Shown: positions 47,961 through 56,213 of the stretch, one piece after another
How positions within the stretch are numbered: the stretch's first letter is position 1
How the letters are laid out: each line of letters opens with the position of its first letter
Assembly (NCBI RefSeq): GCF_000934755.1
Contig: NZ_JYNP01000039.1
Span: 1-57,903, forward strand
Length of the DNA stretch: 57,903 nucleotides
Direction: 5' to 3'
Origin: Desulfonatronovibrio magnus
GTDB taxonomy: Bacteria > Desulfobacterota > Desulfovibrionia > Desulfovibrionales > Desulfonatronovibrionaceae
Position numbers and translations under genes: made by a program
The notes under the pieces: generated by a model
What the model saw: only the letters and a program-made list of their open reading frames with translations
What the model was told of the DNA's origin: nothing
Database searches by the model: none

Positions 47961-48215
47961 ATGACCAATCTGTATGTTGGCAATCTGCCGTGGAGCACAA
48001 CTGAGACCCAGCTTAAAGACCTTTTTGCTCAGTATGGTGAAGTTACTTCAGCCAAGATTATTGAAGATCGTGAAACCGGTCGTTCCCGCGGTTTTGGGTT
48101 CGTTGAAATGGAGAATGGCTCAGAAGAGGCTATTGAAGCATTAAACGGATCTGACTTGGATGGACGCAGTATCAAGGTGAATGTTGCCAAGCCAAAAAGA
48201 GATTCCAGATTCTAA
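47961..48215 (+). CDS. RRM-type RNA-binding protein, 84 aa
   Basis: A single RNA recognition motif. RNP-2 is LYVGNLPW (residues 4-11) and RNP-1 is RGFGFVEM (about 45-52), with the usual beta-alpha-beta-beta-alpha-beta order. It is a small glycine-poor version of the bacterial Rbp family, whose members are often cold-induced or RNA chaperones. The ATG at 47961 follows CAGGAG; in-frame codons upstream encode a hydrophobic non-RRM stretch and are excluded. The leader has a stable hairpin at 47901-47918 (GGCTG/CAGCC) and a T-rich run, and the gene ends at a strong terminator, so it is a single-gene transcript. Confidence 0.93.
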   Translation: MTNLYVGNLPWSTTETQLKDLFAQYGEVTSAKIIEDRETGRSRGFGFVEMENGSEEAIEALNGSDLDGRSIKVNVAKPKRDSRF

Positions 48216-48240
48216 TTTTTAGTTAAGAATCGAAAATCTA

Positions 48241-48276
48241 AAGCCCACTTTGTTTATACGAAGCTGGGCTTTTTTA
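48241..48276 (+). terminator. Rho-independent terminator of the RRM gene
   Basis: The stem AAGCCCA (48241-48247) pairs with TGGGCTT (48265-48271) across a loop that can pair further (CTT/AAG). It runs into a T-rich tail and begins 25 nt after the stop codon. Confidence 0.85.
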
Positions 48277-48334
48277 TTTTTGACACTAAAGTGATCCATG
48301 TCAGGCATACAAAATACAAAAAATCAGCAGGTCT

Positions 48335-48620
48335 AACGCGGGCTGTACCCGCAACCTAAAAAAGAGATTTTAACCGCCCGTTCGAAGATTTACCCAGTTT
48401 AATACGGCTTTGCCTTAGACCGAAGGTCTATTCAACCGGATGAGCTCAAGACGCCCAGTTAAACCCTGCTGCGCAGGAACGTTTGCAGCGTTGTTTAACC
48501 GGGCAGGCTGAGGGCGCAATGGAAGAAAGAAGTTTTCTCATTTGCAGGGTAACCCAGTTAAACCCGTCTGCGACGGAAACTACGTTTGTTTAACAAGGCA
48601 GGCGGCAAATGAAAGGATAA
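48335..48620 (+). repeat. Repeat family F, copy 2
   Basis: The second copy of the cassette at 28745-29060, same orientation. Shared blocks are 'gattttaaccgcccgttcg', 'agacgcccagttaaaccctg', 'gcgttgtttaaccgggcagg', 'aacccagttaaacccgtctg' and 'aaggcaggcggcaaatgaaa'. It ends about 20 nt before the DsbA-like gene start, so it probably contributes to that gene's leader. Confidence 0.82.
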
Positions 48621-48642
48621 TCTGTTACAAAATGGAGAAAGT

Positions 48643-49536
48643 ATGAAAAAATTATCAGTTTTTGTCCTGTTCTGCGTGCTTGCAATGCCTTGCCTGTCAT
48701 GGGCAGGGCTAAATCAGGACGCATTGATGGACAATGTCTTGAAACGCTTTCAATCTCTAATGGCAGCGCAGGGAGGCAACGCGGACTCACTATCTGCAGA
48801 GAGTATTGAGATTGAAAAAAAGGTTCCTTTTGAGGTGACCTTGAGCGGACATAATATTGAACTGTATGCCATCAAAGTTGCTCTGCAGGATGAAGCATCC
48901 GGCATGAAACAAAATGTTACTCTGATTGTAGACAGTACCGGTGCCATTCAGTTAGATGGTGCTCTTGTAGACCTGGCAACTGGTTCATCAGTCCATCAGG
49001 AAGCCATGGATGAGCTTAACAGGCTGGACAGGGAGATGGAAGTAGGGGATGTCCTTTTCCAGGGTCAGGGTGAGATAGATGTGCTTTTTTTGAGCGATCC
49101 TTTCTGCCCATACTGCAGGCATGCGTATGATTACCTTATTGAGCAGAAAGGCAGGATTAATAAGTTTAAAATAGCTCATTTTCCCATCAGCCCTACTTCA
49201 GGAGCAGTCGCCCTGACATTGCTGATGATGGAGCACAAGGGTGAGGATAATTTTCAGGATGTTGTGGAATTCGCCTACACAATAGACAGGGGTCAGCTTT
49301 CAGGCAATGCTGACCATTCCGTTATTGATATTTTTAATGAACAATTCCAGGTTTTTGATGATTCTCCTGAAGATGTTTTTGAATATCTGCAAAGCAAACA
49401 CCAAAACAAGCTTGCCGAGGAAATGAGTGTAATGCGGGACATGGGACTTACTGGAACACCCCTGATTATTGTTGACAGGGTTATGGTAAGTGGATTTAAC
49501 CGGGACAGGATTGATAAGCTTCTGGATAAAAAATAA
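48643..49536 (+). CDS. Periplasmic thioredoxin-fold protein, DsbA/DsbC-like
   Basis: A 297 aa exported protein. The signal peptide (about 1-22, ending SWA before GLNQD) is followed by an N-terminal region to about 130 without a clear match. A thioredoxin-fold domain (about 135-297) has the active-site motif CPYC in LSDPFCPYCRHAYDYL and the cis-Pro loop GLTGTPLIIVD. The insert between these is helical, as in DsbA/DsbG-like proteins. It probably handles disulfide exchange in the periplasm; oxidase versus isomerase cannot be read from sequence. The ribosome site GGAGAAAG precedes the ATG. It is monocistronic between repeats. Confidence 0.85.
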   Translation: MKKLSVFVLFCVLAMPCLSWAGLNQDALMDNVLKRFQSLMAAQGGNADSLSAESIEIEKKVPFEVTLSGHNIELYAIKVALQDEASGMKQNVTLIVDSTGAIQLDGALVDLATGSSVHQEAMDELNRLDREMEVGDVLFQGQGEIDVLFLSDPFCPYCRHAYDYLIEQKGRINKFKIAHFPISPTSGAVALTLLMMEHKGEDNFQDVVEFAYTIDRGQLSGNADHSVIDIFNEQFQVFDDSPEDVFEYLQSKHQNKLAEEMSVMRDMGLTGTPLIIVDRVMVSGFNRDRIDKLLDKK

Positions 49537-49588
49537 GGTTGCAAATTTATCAGCAGGGGGCAATTGTGACTGCTCCCTGCTGTTCATC

Positions 49589-49942
49589 TTAGAAGCGCTT
49601 CACCTGGGCGGACCGGGACCGAACTTGTGAGTAACTGTCTTTAAAGTGGAGCCTGCATCCTGCAGGCTATTTAATTCCAGGCGGCTGGAAGCCGCCTCCA
49701 CATTGAAGAACAGTCCCGTATTTGGAAATTGGGACAGTCCCCGCGAGGTACTATAAAAAAGATTGATACTGCATTGGTTCCTGGAAGAAATTTGCTTTAA
49801 TGATAAAATTTACACAGCGAGGGACAGTCCCCCTCCGGGCTGTAAGCCTCCGGGCAGGAAGCTGTGCCAGGCGTAAAGCTCTCATCTTTGACGGAACTTT
49901 TCTGGCAAATGTGCATCAATCATGAGCAAAATCGTCAAAATG
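49589..49942 (-). repeat. Interspersed repeat family A, full copy
   Basis: A reverse-oriented full copy. It begins with the cap 'gaagcgcttcacctgggcgg', continues through 'aggcggctggaagccgcct' and the 'gcgagggacagtcccc' block, and ends near 'catcaatcatgagcaaaatc'. It lies between two 3' ends: the DsbA-like gene and the converging KamA-family gene. Confidence 0.88.
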
Positions 49943-49967
49943 TGGCAGGTTGCAGGAAAAGCCCGCA

Positions 49968-51086
49968 TTAATACTCCAGTTTCTGGTGATGAATAACTTC
50001 TAATATTTCCTGGTAGTCATCAAACCAATAGGCCTTGGAGTTTCGTTTGCAGATAAAGATCTTTCCACTGTCATACGGGTCTGCTGCCCTGTGAATGCGA
50101 AATATTATATTATCATCGGTCATGGCAACGACTTCAATTTTTCCATCCGCGTGAGACATGGTCAGTTTGGCTCTTTTGCCCAGGCCTGAGCACATGCCGC
50201 GAGCAGTCTGAAAAATATGGAAAGCTTCCTCAACCGGGACAGCAAATGTAAGATTGCCCACAGTTGGTCTGCACAGGAAAACATAATACGGGGCAATACC
50301 CATGTATGATATTTGGTTGAACAACTCACCCATTACTTTGGGGTCATCATTAACACCTCTTAGAATCGGCGTCTGATTGCACAAAACAGCTCCAGCCTTA
50401 ATCAGCCTGTCACAGGCGTCTAAGCTGACCTCAGTGATTTCATTGGGGTGGGAAAAGTGGAGCATGAAATAAATTCTTCTGTCGGGCCTGCTGTACTTCC
50501 TGACCAGATCAAGCAGTCCAGGATCATTGATGACCCGATATGGGTTGTATGAAAGTAGTTTAGTGCCAATGCGAATGATTTTGACATGCTCTATAGTTCT
50601 AAGGTTGCTGATCAGGTTTTCCAGTTTGCCTGAAGAAAGCATGAGACCATCTCCGCCTGTAATCAGTACATTGTTGATTTCTTTATGCTCACGGACATAA
50701 TTAAAGGCAGCTTCAAAATCTGTCAGGGTTTCTCTTTGTTCCGGGTAGATGAACAGCCTTTTTCTGAAACAATACCTGCAATAGCCACCACAAGCGTCAC
50801 TGGCCAGAAAAACTGCTGTACTTCTGTATTTATGCTGAAGACCGGGCAAAACTGAATATTTTTTTTCGTTGGAAGGGTCCAGCTTACCCCACTGATCCAT
50901 TTCTTCCTGACATGGGATTATGATTCTTCTGATGGGATCAGATGGATCATTCCAGTCGATGAGTGAGAGGTAGTAATCATTGGACCTGAATTCAAATTTA
51001 TCCATAACTGGTTTGAGATTTTCAAGTTCCTGGGGTGACATTCCACTTACTTTTTTGATATCATTAATATAATCTGGTGCTCGCAT
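49968..51086 (-). CDS. KamA-family radical SAM aminomutase, 372 aa
   Basis: A radical SAM/PLP enzyme of the lysine 2,3-aminomutase family. The [4Fe-4S] ligands are C99, C103 and C106 (CGGYCRYC), followed by LITGGDGLML and GAVLCNQTPILRGVND. The PLP lysine corresponds to K316 (HADGK). The two aspartates that hold the lysine side-chain amine in the clostridial enzyme align here with R273 (FLCRPTVG) and S311. The substrate is therefore unlikely to be lysine and may carry a negative charge, as for glutamate 2,3-aminomutase. I use the ATG after AAGGAGGAATA, 23 codons inside the longest frame. It is divergent from the ATP-grasp operon. Confidence 0.85.
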   Translation of the reverse strand: MRAPDYINDIKKVSGMSPQELENLKPVMDKFEFRSNDYYLSLIDWNDPSDPIRRIIIPCQEEMDQWGKLDPSNEKKYSVLPGLQHKYRSTAVFLASDACGGYCRYCFRKRLFIYPEQRETLTDFEAAFNYVREHKEINNVLITGGDGLMLSSGKLENLISNLRTIEHVKIIRIGTKLLSYNPYRVINDPGLLDLVRKYSRPDRRIYFMLHFSHPNEITEVSLDACDRLIKAGAVLCNQTPILRGVNDDPKVMGELFNQISYMGIAPYYVFLCRPTVGNLTFAVPVEEAFHIFQTARGMCSGLGKRAKLTMSHADGKIEVVAMTDDNIIFRIHRAADPYDSGKIFICKRNSKAYWFDDYQEILEVIHHQKLEY

Positions 51087-51324
51087 TATTCCTCCTTGAT
51101 AAAAATATATTTGCAACAAAGTGTAAGCAGCCTGGGATTTGCTTAGATCAGGCAATGGCTGAAGAGGGGGACACGGGAGTTAAAGGATGAACACCCCTTA
51201 ACTGTATGATGGTATTTGCTGATAAAATGGATGAAAACTAACTCATAGGTAATACTATAACTGATTATTAGATATTGTCAAATTACAGGAAAGGCATGCA
51301 TGGTTTGGAGATATTGCTGATACG

Positions 51325-51425
51325 ATATGTGCACACAACCCAAATTTAACAAGGATCGCTAATTTGTGGCAAGAACTGTACTTTTCAGGCTGAAGGCTGA
51401 AGGCTGAAGGCAGAAGAGTTATGAG
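51325..51425 (+). repeat. Family G repeat, short copy
   Basis: It shares 'acaacccaaatttaacaagg', 'tgtacttttcaggctgaagg' and three to four GGCTGAA heptamers with the block at 39255-39430. The remainder of 51087-51805 is the divergent promoter region between the KamA-family gene and the ATP-grasp operon, with no gene visible. Confidence 0.65.
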
Positions 51426-51805
51426 CCTGGCTATTACCCCCATGTGTCAGGGTTAATAAAACTGATATAAACTTTTTTGTTTTTTGTTACAGGATTGGAG
51501 CGGTGAGTTACAAATATTCGCTGAGCTTTTATTTCGCAGTGCAGGCAGAGATAATGAGCTGGAAAAAAAGCCACGCCAAGGCTACCTGGAGTGCAACCAC
51601 TCACAGTTATTTCATTGACTTTCCTGTGTACCTGTAGAAAATTAATTTATCAGTTCTTTTGTCAGTTGTTCAAGGTGGAGTAAAGCTGAGCAGAAAACAC
51701 TGGAAACACCGAAGAACAGTATTTTTGACAAACCAAAACTTAAGGCTTGAACGTTAATGCTGCATGAAGGCTTTGACTCTGATATTTTAATTCCGGGGGT
51801 AAGTG

Positions 51806-53200
51806 ATGTTTTCCGATGAAGATGATGTATTGTTTTCTGATGTAAAGCTTGAAGATGGCACTGATTATTTTCTTTATATTGGAGAACTCAAGACTGATGG
51901 ACTCAATGAGTTCGTCAAGGAGAATCTTTCAAAAATACACAATAAAAAATTTGATTACATTTCCATTCTTCCAGATGTAATGGAATCCTACCCGCATCGC
52001 AATATATTAATCATCAATCCTCTGGCCCGCAATCTTTACCACCAGACAAGCCGTAAGTTCAGCTGCCGTATGTCCCCGGGCGATTTTGCCGGTGTGGTTT
52101 CCTATTCCATGACAGTTTTGCAATTGGTACGCATGCTTATCAAAAGGCAGGGCAATCTGTATGTTCATGTTTTTGAATCATTGCCGGAATTGACATTTAC
52201 CAGAATGCCCGGGGTTACCTTGCTGGGCCCCAATGGCCAGGTGGCCGGCATGTGGAATAACAAACTCTACCAGCTTCAAATGCTTAAGGACGTTGTGCCC
52301 GTCATTGACTATAAAATATCCGGCGGAGTCAATGAAATGCTTAAAAACATAGAAGAAAGTCTGACCAACTGGCCAGACGGAGTTTTTGTATCTCAACCCT
52401 ATTCCGCAGCCGGAACCAACAGCTTTATTGTCAATAGCATGGAAGATCTTGCTCAAAGACTGCCTCTTCCTCAGGCCACTTATTTCTTAAGCCGTTATGT
52501 GCCCCATGTGCATGACCCAACTGTTCTTGGGGTGGTGGGTAATGAAGATGATGTCTTTATTGCAGCCATTGCAGATCAGGAGATAGAGGGCGGCAACATG
52601 TTTCGTGGTTCCACTTTTCCATCTGTTTTGTCCTACAAAGAGCAGCTGGAGATTAAGGAACATACCCGCATGGTGGGAAAAGTTCTGGGGAGAAGCGGGT
52701 ACAGGGGGATATTCGGGTGTGACTATATAGTGGACAAACAGGGCAATATCTTTTTTGTGGAAGTCAATGCCCGCAAACAGGGAACCACTATGGAAATGTG
52801 CTGTACCTTGGAAAACCTGCTGCCTGAGGATGCTCCTTCACTGATGGAACTGGAATATTATGCTGTTACAGAAAACAGGCTTCCATCCAATAAAGTAGAA
52901 ATATCCGATGCTATTTCAGACTTGAATTGGAGGACATATAACTTCAAGGTGGACAGAGAGGTTGTTACCAAACATTTTCTGCCTCTCGAGGAAGACGAAC
53001 GTGAGCTTTTCCGTCAGGTTAAGAGAAATGGTATTGAGCATAAAATGATAATCCTGGAACATGTTGGACATGGCTGCTCCATAAAGCCTGGAACCTTTCT
53101 GGGGCGAGTTGTGGCGGTTTCCAGAAGCAGGGAGATATTAGACAGGGAAATCAAGTTTGGCAGGCAAATGCTGGAAGAATCTATAACCAATATGGAATAA
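51806..53200 (+). CDS. ATP-grasp ligase, 464 aa
   Basis: A member of the ATP-grasp superfamily, which joins a carboxylate (via acyl-phosphate) to an amine or other nucleophile. The C-terminal part of the fold is recognisable: the central region YFLSRYVP (about 226-233), the strand GIFGCDYIVDKQGNIFFVEVNARKQGTT (301-328) and the metal-binding E319/N321 in EVNAR. The N-terminal 130 residues form an unassigned domain. A GTG one codon upstream is an alternative start. The stop is 3 nt before the next start, and with the KamA-like and M20 genes it forms a tight three-gene operon. Amino-acid or dipeptide ligase activity is inferred; the substrates are unknown. Confidence 0.82.
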   Translation: MFSDEDDVLFSDVKLEDGTDYFLYIGELKTDGLNEFVKENLSKIHNKKFDYISILPDVMESYPHRNILIINPLARNLYHQTSRKFSCRMSPGDFAGVVSYSMTVLQLVRMLIKRQGNLYVHVFESLPELTFTRMPGVTLLGPNGQVAGMWNNKLYQLQMLKDVVPVIDYKISGGVNEMLKNIEESLTNWPDGVFVSQPYSAAGTNSFIVNSMEDLAQRLPLPQATYFLSRYVPHVHDPTVLGVVGNEDDVFIAAIADQEIEGGNMFRGSTFPSVLSYKEQLEIKEHTRMVGKVLGRSGYRGIFGCDYIVDKQGNIFFVEVNARKQGTTMEMCCTLENLLPEDAPSLMELEYYAVTENRLPSNKVEISDAISDLNWRTYNFKVDREVVTKHFLPLEEDERELFRQVKRNGIEHKMIILEHVGHGCSIKPGTFLGRVVAVSRSREILDREIKFGRQMLEESITNME

Positions 53201-53203
53201 ATT

Positions 53204-54784
53204 ATGGGTACATTAAACTTGCTGGATAATTACACTAAGGAGTTGATAGATCATTTATTTTCCGGATCAGACAGTGGAAGTATTGATTTAGAAAGTAAAA
53301 ACAAGATCGCAGTTTTATTGGAACGAAGCAAACAGGAAAATTTGACTGGCAATATTGTCAAATTGTTCAAGCTGCTGTTAAAGATAAGAAATGCAGCCGG
53401 ATTGAGTCCGCTTGCATCTGATATATCCCGTCAGGAACTGATGGAACTGGCTGTAAAACATCAGGATATTGATGAGCATCAGGTCAGCATTGGCGGCAGG
53501 GTGGATAAGGCATTGACCATAGTGGAGGATGCTGGTGCCAGAGTCAGTTCATATCTTAAGCAGAAAGATGAGATTGCACCCAGTGGAATAGAACTTTGGG
53601 ATAGAATCCAGGAAAATCACTCTCGCATCAGAAAGATTTTGAGTATGTCTGATGAAGACTGGAATTCTTTTTCCGGGCAATTACGTTATGCAATCGAATC
53701 CTTAGATACCCTGGGCAAAATTTTAAATCTTTCTGCCAGAGCCATGCAGGAAGTCAGCCGTGTTACTGCTGACTACCGCATGAGATTAACCCCTTATTAT
53801 GCTGGTCTTATTATACCCGAGACCATTAATGATCCGGTCCTGTTACAGTCTGTGCCTACCGGAGAAATGGTGGACAATGCAGGCATTGAGATTCCTCCTG
53901 TAGCAGCCGATCATTCACCTGCAAGGCTTATTGATCAGTTCTACCCTAGAGTTGTGACTATAAAAGCAACAAATATGTGCGCCATGTATTGTACTCATTG
54001 TTTGCGAATTGCCCATATTGGAAAAAAAGACCGCATTTACAGCCGTGATGCCTATCAGGAAGCACTGGACTATATCAGATCAGACACCAGAATCAGGGAT
54101 GTACTCATTACCGGCGGTGACAGCTTTATGCTTCCCAATGATATGCTGAGGAAAATTCTAAGAGAACTGGACGATATGGAACATGTCAAAATGAAGCGTC
54201 TTGGTACCAGGATTCCTGTGACCACTCCCCAGAGAATAAACCAGGAACTTTTGGATATTTTAACTGAAAGCAATGATAAAAAACCGGTCAGGGTAGTGAC
54301 TCAGATCAACACTGCTCAGGAAATAACTCCAGTATCAAAAGAAGCTTTCAAGCAGATTTCCAAATGTGTCAGTGCTGTTATGAACCAGGCTGTGCTTCTT
54401 AAAGGTATCAATGATACAAAGGTCAAGATGTGGAAGTTGTGTGAAACAATACATGAAGCATATGTAAGACCTTACTATATCTTTAACTGCAGTTATCGCA
54501 ATCCTCAGTTTACGCACCTGCGCGTTCCTGTGGAAAAGGGCCGTGATATAGTGGAAAGTATGTATGGAAATATATCCGGAGATGCCATACCAAGATATAT
54601 TGCCACTGCAGGAGGTAAAATTCCTTTGCATCGATCCAATGTGGTGGACAGAAAGGATAATGAGGTTTTGCTTAAAAAACCGTGGAGTGGAGAGGAAGTG
54701 CTTTATCCTGATGCAGATCCGGAAATGTATGCTGATGAGCGATTTGCTTTTGAATCTTATTTTAAGAAAAAAAATAATGAGTAA
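53204..54784 (+). CDS. KamA-like radical SAM protein with N-terminal extension, 526 aa
   Basis: The C-terminal 290 residues match the lysine 2,3-aminomutase family: Fe-S ligands C259, C263 and C266 (CAMYCTHC), LITGGDSFML, AVMNQAVLLKGIND and the PLP lysine K472 (TAGGK). The lysine-anchoring Asp positions are S430 (FNCSYRN) and T468, so lysine is an unlikely substrate. About 240 residues of helical sequence precede the radical SAM core, much more than the roughly 100 in KamA, and their role is unknown. The gene lies 3 nt after the ATP-grasp gene and overlaps the M20 gene by 8 nt (ATGAGTAA), so co-expression is near certain. Confidence 0.83.
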   Translation: MGTLNLLDNYTKELIDHLFSGSDSGSIDLESKNKIAVLLERSKQENLTGNIVKLFKLLLKIRNAAGLSPLASDISRQELMELAVKHQDIDEHQVSIGGRVDKALTIVEDAGARVSSYLKQKDEIAPSGIELWDRIQENHSRIRKILSMSDEDWNSFSGQLRYAIESLDTLGKILNLSARAMQEVSRVTADYRMRLTPYYAGLIIPETINDPVLLQSVPTGEMVDNAGIEIPPVAADHSPARLIDQFYPRVVTIKATNMCAMYCTHCLRIAHIGKKDRIYSRDAYQEALDYIRSDTRIRDVLITGGDSFMLPNDMLRKILRELDDMEHVKMKRLGTRIPVTTPQRINQELLDILTESNDKKPVRVVTQINTAQEITPVSKEAFKQISKCVSAVMNQAVLLKGINDTKVKMWKLCETIHEAYVRPYYIFNCSYRNPQFTHLRVPVEKGRDIVESMYGNISGDAIPRYIATAGGKIPLHRSNVVDRKDNEVLLKKPWSGEEVLYPDADPEMYADERFAFESYFKKKNNE

Positions 54785-55943
54785 TGCTCGGGATGTTCTT
54801 ATGGATAATAATCTGACTGCCCATATCCAGGGTTTACAGGATGAAATGTTCTCTTTGCTGGAAAAACTGGTGCTGATTCAAAGCGGTACTGGCAACAAGT
54901 CCGGTATTGACCGCATGGCTGACTTACTTGAAAAGATTCTTGCAGGTATTTCTTTAAATACAGAAATTTTGCCCATGCAGGGATGTGGCAACATGCTTAG
55001 CGCCTGGACGGACAAAGCTTTAGAAGCACCGCACTTTTTGCTTGTGGGGCATATGGATACTGTATTTCCTTTTGACTCCCCGTTCAATTTTTACAGGGAA
55101 GATGATGTCCATGCCTATGGACCTGGAGTCATGGATATGAAGGGAGGTCTGGTTGTTGGGATTTTTGCTCTTAAAGCACTTTCAGATATGGGGCTTTTAA
55201 AGGATATCCCGGTTAAAATTTTTTTTAATTCTGACGAAGAGATTGGATCGCCTTACTCAAAAGCAATTATTGAAAAGGAAGCTGTTGATTGTAAGGCTGC
55301 TTTTGTGTTGGAAGGTGGAGGCCTTGGGTCTGAGGTGGTTGTTGCCCGCAAAGGAAAAATCGGTCTTAAAGTGGTTTTGTCCGGGCAAGCCGGTCATGCC
55401 GGGGCTGCCGGGATTGACAAGCCAAGCGCCTTGCTTGAGGCAGCTCATAAGATTATCGCACTGGAGAATTTGAACTCTCCTCCTGATATTCTAATTAATG
55501 TGGGAGCAGCGCATGGGGGGATGGTTCCCAATGCTATAGCTGAAAAAGCTGAACTTCTAATAGATATTCGTTATGCCAAACCACAGGATGAGCAACAGAT
55601 TATTGAAGCAGTGGATAAGATTTGCGAACAAAGTGTGGTGCATGGTGTGACTGGAAAGTACAATATTGTCTCTAACAGGCCTCCCATGAAACTCAACATC
55701 CTCAATGAAGCTTTATATGTGCTTGTCAAGAAAGTTGCTGAAAAATACAGTTTGCCCATTGGCAGCGAGACCAGGGGTGGGGTATCAGATGCCAATTTTA
55801 TAGCTGCAATGTCCATTCCCGTGCTTGACGGTCTTGGACCATGCGGTGACCTTGATCACAGTGATAAAGAATATATCATCAAGGAGACTATGGGGCAAAG
55901 GACTTTGTTGCTGGCCGGATCACTCCTTGACTTAAATTTTTGA
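54777..55943 (+). CDS. M20 family peptidase, glutamate carboxypeptidase-like
   Basis: A 388 aa zinc hydrolase, closest by motif to carboxypeptidase G2. Landmarks are VGHMDTVFP (His and Asp), GPGVMDMKGG (bridging Asp), NSDEEIGSPYS (catalytic and ligand Glu), SGQAGHAGAAG in the dimer domain, SETRGGVSDANF and the C-terminal LGPCGDLDHSDKEY. I start at the ATG that overlaps the preceding stop; a later ATG at 54801 is possible and the long upstream extension in the same frame is antisense-like noise. In the operon with an ATP-grasp ligase it could hydrolyse the ligase product or trim a precursor. Substrate unproven. Confidence 0.85.
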   Translation: MSNARDVLMDNNLTAHIQGLQDEMFSLLEKLVLIQSGTGNKSGIDRMADLLEKILAGISLNTEILPMQGCGNMLSAWTDKALEAPHFLLVGHMDTVFPFDSPFNFYREDDVHAYGPGVMDMKGGLVVGIFALKALSDMGLLKDIPVKIFFNSDEEIGSPYSKAIIEKEAVDCKAAFVLEGGGLGSEVVVARKGKIGLKVVLSGQAGHAGAAGIDKPSALLEAAHKIIALENLNSPPDILINVGAAHGGMVPNAIAEKAELLIDIRYAKPQDEQQIIEAVDKICEQSVVHGVTGKYNIVSNRPPMKLNILNEALYVLVKKVAEKYSLPIGSETRGGVSDANFIAAMSIPVLDGLGPCGDLDHSDKEYIIKETMGQRTLLLAGSLLDLNF

Positions 55944-55971
55944 TGTATCTGTTTAGCGCTTACAAGTAACT

Positions 55972-56208
55972 TCAAAAAGACTGGACCCCGGATCAAGTCC
56001 GGGGTGACGGTTAAAGCAAACTATTACTCTTTGTCGTCATTCCGGCGAAAGCCGGAATCCAGGTTTTTTCTTGTTCCCAGGCTCCAGCCACATTTCAAAG
56101 AAGCGGCTGGAGCCGCAAGAACAAGACTTCCCCAGGCTGGAGCCTGGGAACGAGTGGTGCAAGTTACTCACAAGTTCGGTCCCGGGCCGCCCGGGTGCAG
56201 CGCTTAGA
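55972..56208 (+). repeat. Composite repeat: families D and C
   Basis: A family D copy ('ggaccccggatcaagtccgg', 'gcgaaagccggaatccagg') runs into a family C copy with 'aagcggctggagccgcaag' and 'cccaggctggagcctggg'. It ends with 'ggtcccgggccgcccgggtg' a few bases before the stop of the Rpn-like gene. Confidence 0.82.
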
Positions 56209-56213
56209 AGCAC

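Noticed and set aside
49968-51086. Naming the gene as lysine 2,3-aminomutase (ablA/kamA)
   Set aside because: The two aspartates that bind the lysine side chain are not seen by hand alignment and no ablB-type acetyltransferase is adjacent.
54564-54776. N-terminal 71-residue extension of the M20 peptidase frame
   Set aside because: It lies inside the KamA-like gene in another frame. The ATG overlapping the KamA stop gives the normal M20 length.
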